Part shown: piece after piece, positions 60,401 to 64,000 of the stretch
Layout of the letters: the number at the start of each line of letters is the position of its first letter
Numbering within the stretch: position 1 is the first letter of the stretch
Assembly (NCBI GenBank): GCA_036873755.1
Contig: JAVTVY010025197.1
Location: 1 to 64,000 of the forward strand
DNA from: Hanleya hanleyi
Lineage: Eukaryota; Mollusca; Polyplacophora; Lepidopleurida; Hanleyidae
Reading direction: 5' to 3'
Length of the DNA: 64,000 nt
Translations under genes and position numbers: made by a program
Notes under the pieces: generated by a model
The model's input: only the letters and a program-made list of their open reading frames with translations
Database searches by the model: none
Told to the model about the DNA's origin: nothing

Positions 60401-63400
60401 TACACATCGATTGCAAGTGAAGTCACATAGATTGACATCATCCTCTATTATCGGCGTCCTTCCTCCTAATATGGTGCCCACTAATTAGGTCAGCCAATCA
60501 ATAACGCTCTTGTGCGACCCATTTCGAATTTCAAATGTTTTCGAGGTCAGTGACGTCTCGTGTCTATTTATAAGTTATTTGAACATTGAAGGGGTCCAGA
60601 TATATCAAGGGAAGTTCGAAGTGGGAACATAGAAATTGGGTGGATAAAATGAAGATGGGTTTATCCAACATGTGTCCAGTTTCTGTAATTTAATGTCATT
60701 AAGAGAGGACTCACTCGTGTTGGACTAGGCACAAATGGACTCTGTAAGCCTAAACCAAGCTGGCCCATCTTATTGTCTCCACAGGCTATCACCCGACCCT
60801 TATCTGAAAATAGAACCAAGTAAGAACTAAAGTTTATTGAACGCCAATGTCCCATCCTCGGCAGTCCTCTCTCTCACATACAAATTTACATGAAACACAA
60901 GTGTAGTTGAACTTTCATAAATTGCTTCAAAATCAATCCTAAACACCAAAAGTCCATCGTGGCATGAACATCTCCAAAAGTTAATCAGATCATTGAGTCA
61001 CTGATGAGAACATCCTCGAAAAGTTTCAGATCTATAGCTTTAGGCTGTATTCCCCTCAAAAGATTCATGGATGGATGAACAGAACAGAAGCCAGGCGCCC
61101 CTTCTACTTCACAGAGAAAGGCATAACAATACAAAACAAGGAGAAAGAAAGGAGGGACCCTGGATTGTGGATCCTCAAAGTCAAACCCAGCTGTCCCATT
61201 TTATTGTCTACAGAGGCTACCACCTGATCATTCTGTGCAAGTAAGAACGGTCCATACTTCATGTAATGATAAGAAAATAAGGCATTATAGTCAAGTCCGA
61301 GGACAACAATGGTAGGCCTTACTAATCGTCAATCTCACAATTTAACACTGCAGGAATCCACAGGAATCGAAAGCTATCATTTGTATTCAGATTGCTGAAA
61401 TTTTATGGAAATCTGTAAGATTCCCATGAACTATATTGCAGGAATGCTGACAAGAATCATTTTCCCATGGACAATCAAGCCCTGAATGGGTATAGATCCA
61501 GAGCTTATCAGCTGTGTAATGACCAGGACAATAGGTCCTTACATGATGTATCGACCACCAGGACAATATGTAACCCGCAAAAAGCAGCAATCATGGATTT
61601 CTTTCTTCAAATAACATAGTTTACTATTAAACTTTGATTATACATGTATATCAAAGGGGAGTTTGGATTTGTGGAACTGGTTACAAACTATATACAGTTG
61701 AGTGAGTGAGTGAAAATAATTTAACGTCGCTTTCAACACTATTACAGTCAGATGACGACAATACCGACGGTCACGGATACGTAAAGGGGAACAACTTTGC
61801 TGACATACCGGTAGAGGGCGGAGTGCAGAGGGGGTCAGATTTATCCTGCAGCCATACGATAGCTTGCGACGCTACGAATATATACATTTTGATACATTTG
61901 TATTATGACGTTCTCTTGTGACGTTTGTTATTTGGACCGCCAACAATGGTATCGCGAGTGGCGTCATCACAATATGGATTGTTGCAACGTCATAGCGAAT
62001 GATCGACGTCACAGAAGAACATACCAGATTCTTCAATTCATTTGGACTAGAAATATATATCTTACATCATACAACAAGAGCGCCTCGTGTGTCTGTCAAT
62101 ATGTTAGGATAGTCACTCTGCAGTACATCTGTTTTAATTTCATTTTGGCCGCCCATTTATCGAACTGGAAACCGTTTTGCGTCAATTTCCTTTGATCCAC
62201 CATGTTAACAATCTTGGATCTGACCCCCAAGCAGTCACGCCCTCTGCCGTGACGTTGGTAAAGTTGCTTCCCTTTGTACATCCGTGACCGTCGGTATTGG
62301 TTCCTATTACTTTTCACACCCGGAGGCCACATGGTTAGGGTCCTATTCCTTTTCACACCCGGGACCCAGTCCCACACCCGAGATCAAATACGATCGAGGA
62401 GGCATCCCTTTTGCATGTAGAGGAAACATTCATTATTTGTGAAGAGAGTAATAACGTAAAACTTGGCCAAAACAATTTTAACATGCCACGAAGGTGGTGC
62501 CACATATAAAAGAATCAGTACAAAAACATTCGCAAACGTAACTTGAGGGAAGGTACTCATAACCCAAATTCGGAAAGAATCCGTTCAGGATTTCAAAAGT
62601 TACTGCCTGGAATTGCAATTTTAACTTGGCCCACAGGTGGTGCCAACTAAGGTGGATTGGTAAAAAAAAATCCCAAACGAGATGTTGAGGCAAGATCCCA
62701 CGAAATTGGAATAAAGAACTGAATCTGTTCAGTTTTACCAAAAAGTCAACTTGGCCCACAGGTGGCACTACCTACATGTATAAGCAGATCAGAATGAAAA
62801 ACAATCCCAAGTAAGATCTTCAGGCAAGGTACCCATATAACAAATTTGAAAAGAATCCATTCAAGTTTTTAAAAGTTATTGTCCGGAAACGCAATTTTAA
62901 ATTGGCTCCCAGGCCGCGCCAAAAAAAAGCAGATCGGCATGCAAAAACAATGCCTAGCGAGATATTGAGGCGAGGTACCCACATAGCAAATTTGGAAAGA
63001 ATCGGTCTGGGTTTTCAAAAGTTATTTCTGGAAAAACTGCATTAATTTAGCCCCCAGGTGGCGTCACCACCTATACATGAATCAACATGAAAAACATAAT
63101 CTCAAGCCAGATCTTGAGCCAAGGCACCCAATTTGGAAAAAATCCTTGAGGATTTCTGGAAAAGTAAGTTTAATTTGGCCCCCAGGTGGCACCACCTAAA
63201 GGCAGATTGGCACGAAACACAATCCCAAGAAAGATCTTAAGACCCACTTAGCAAATTTGAAAAAAATCTGTTTGGTTTTCAGGAATTATTGTCTGGAAAT
63301 GAAATCTGAACTTTGCCCCCAGGTGGCGCCACCTATAGGTGGGTCGGCACTAAAAACAACCACATGATGTTGTTATACCTGTAGCTCCTGGAGATGGCAC

Positions 63401-64000
63401 AGAGATATTCGTGAATTAATGTATCTAAATGTATGTCAGTGATTCTAAAATCTGCAAGGCCAGTGTCTCTGTGAAATTCATTTGTGGGAGATCTGTACAT
63501 ATACATGTTCCAGGGCCTAATATCACCATACTGTGCATGACTGAATGGCATGACTGTAAACCATGCATTGAATGTACTTCAGATGCAAATGGTCAGCCAC
63601 AGTGACCTTTCTGAGTCATGAACCAATCACTTATGTGCTATCTATGCAAATGAGAATATGGAAATTGGTACCCAAACAGAGACGGCCAATTTACCCAAGT
63701 TCAGATGAGAAATTTGTATAAATTGTAGAAAGAATACAAGTATCCAGTTTCGGACAGAGCTGAAAAAACAATAGGTGTCTTCCCCAGGACAGAAGAAATA
63801 TGCACCACAAATTTAAAGTTGATTGACAAAGGCATTCAAAAGTTACCTGACGGTAAAGAAGTGGGATATAGAAGAAGCAGCGGAATAAGCAGAAGAAAGA
63901 AGAAACTGACAAACACAAGAGGCGTCCCTAGCTTTGAGCAGCTTGCGTTCATGTATCAGGTCCTACCTGTCAGGAAGAGGGTGTGGTTTTTGCCACAGGC
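54449..64000 (-). CDS. RCC2: RCC2 (TD-60-like RCC1-repeat protein), 3' portion
   Basis: RCC2 is a seven-bladed RCC1-repeat protein linked in animals to chromosome passenger behaviour, Rac1/Arf6 signalling and cell spreading. Coding exons on the minus strand in transcription order: 64000-63967 (partial), 60803-60715, 59850-59736, 59346-59180, 56389-56209, 55943-55838, 55193-55121 and 54622-54449. All join in phase across GT-AG introns to about 312 residues, the C-terminal ~60% of a ~520-residue family member. Blade signatures are visible: ACGKNHTLFLTDKGRVIACG, NKMGQLGLG, SFGCPEFGQLG, VFIEKSKEG (RCC2-specific loop), VFTWGFGGYGRLGHSEQKDE, LYLWGQT and SWGPSPTYGELGYGDGKPRS. The stop is TAA at 54449-54451. 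The N-terminus lies outside the window. No break is seen. Confidence 0.95.
56904..57884. mobile_element. Candidate ~1-kb element with TGTGGATAC inverted motifs
   Basis: It lies in the RCC2 intron between the exons at 56389 and 59180. The outer arms pair loosely (GGCGTGACCGCAATATAG... with ...CGCTACGTGGTTACGCC), both leading into TTTTTGTGGATAC. Inside, TGTGGATAC and GTATCCACA recur in opposing pairs (near 56933 and 57003, 57754 and 57789, 57826 and 57849), one pair with ~40-bp arms around TATATAGGATG. A 73-codon plus-strand frame (56956-57177) has a basic C-terminal end but no known motif. Confidence 0.5.
58254..58474. mobile_element. 221-bp MITE with perfect 23-bp terminal repeats
   Basis: It starts TACGGTAATTCCCCTAATAA (58254) and ends in the exact inverse complement (58452-58474), 23 bp without a mismatch. 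If the outer TA on each side is the target duplication, it fits a Tc1/mariner-type MITE. Non-coding, within an RCC2 intron. Confidence 0.85.
58735..59185. repeat. Minisatellite (CATGTGATTTGTGCC / CCACATTATTTGTGCC)
   Basis: Alternating half-units of about 17 bp, CATCATGTGATTTGTGCC and TACCACATTATTTGTGCC, with variable spacing. It fills the last part of the RCC2 intron and runs up to the donor-side edge of the exon at 59180. Confidence 0.85.
61759..62300. mobile_element. Inverted-repeat element (~540 bp)
   Basis: Arms of about 87 bp: 61759-61846 (CAATACCGACGGTCACGGAT, AACAACTTTGC, AGAGGGCGGAGTG, GGGGGTCAGAT) and the inverse at 62213-62300. It sits next to the GAGTGAGTGAGTGA fragment (61699-61737) in an RCC2 intron. 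No coding capacity. Confidence 0.75.
62455..63360. repeat. Diverged tandem array, ~130-145-bp units
   Basis: Six or so units marked by GGCCC(A/C)CAGGTGG(C/T)(A/G)CCA-like starts near 62633, 62752, 62904, 63049, 63177 and 63313. Each continues with AACAATCCCAAG(C/T)(A/G)AGAT and CAAATTTGGAAAGAATC. Same family as 43190-43450. Located in an RCC2 intron. Confidence 0.8.

Overview
The window is eukaryotic, almost certainly invertebrate and most likely a mollusc. It holds two spliced animal housekeeping genes with canonical GT-AG introns, set among minisatellites, inverted-repeat transposons, a tRNA-type SINE and a LINE. Fragments of GTGAGTGAGTGA-type and GGACGGACGGACG-type dispersed repeats are the kind I associate with molluscan genomes. 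The species call is inference.

Layout. 1-9374: a large satellite array with a 51-bp monomer (about 48 bp in the distal part, arranged in a 192-bp higher-order unit). 9384-13167: two tandem copies of a 1.75-2.0 kb repeat built from ~338-bp subunits. 13168-16430: mostly featureless. 16437-23292: a complete inserted element of 6856 bp, the centrepiece of the window. It has ~2-kb terminal inverted repeats, AG...CT ends and a 6-bp target duplication (ATAACC). Its centre carries a promoter, a Maverick/Polinton (adintovirus-type) major capsid gene and an adenovirus-type cysteine protease gene, both frameshifted. 24735-27610: a 5'-degraded LINE on the minus strand with a 3'-UTR palindrome. 28586-29820: two inverted-repeat elements. 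31207-44701: the COP9 signalosome subunit 7 gene (COPS7), plus strand, eight coding exons giving 265 aa; its introns hold a SINE, four minisatellites and a 1.5-kb inverted-repeat transposon. 45171-46951: another inverted-repeat element just downstream. 46955-54448: intergenic, with minisatellites and one inverted repeat. 54449-64000: the RCC2 gene, minus strand, eight coding exons in view and running off the right edge. COPS7 and RCC2 therefore converge tail to tail.

How it fits together. The host genes appear intact and unrelated in pathway. The unusual object is the 6.9-kb element. It keeps the diagnostic ends and target duplication of a Maverick/Polinton but holds only a two-gene capsid-plus-protease cassette; I see no DNA polymerase B, integrase or packaging ATPase. 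Its inverted repeats are arrays of a ~152-bp unit centred on TGCGCATGCGCA, a perfect palindrome matching the NRF-1 site, with CRE and ETS-like sites at the edges. It looks like a non-autonomous, capsid-only derivative that would depend on a helper and whose termini look like promoters. The copy here is broken by at least three frame disruptions.
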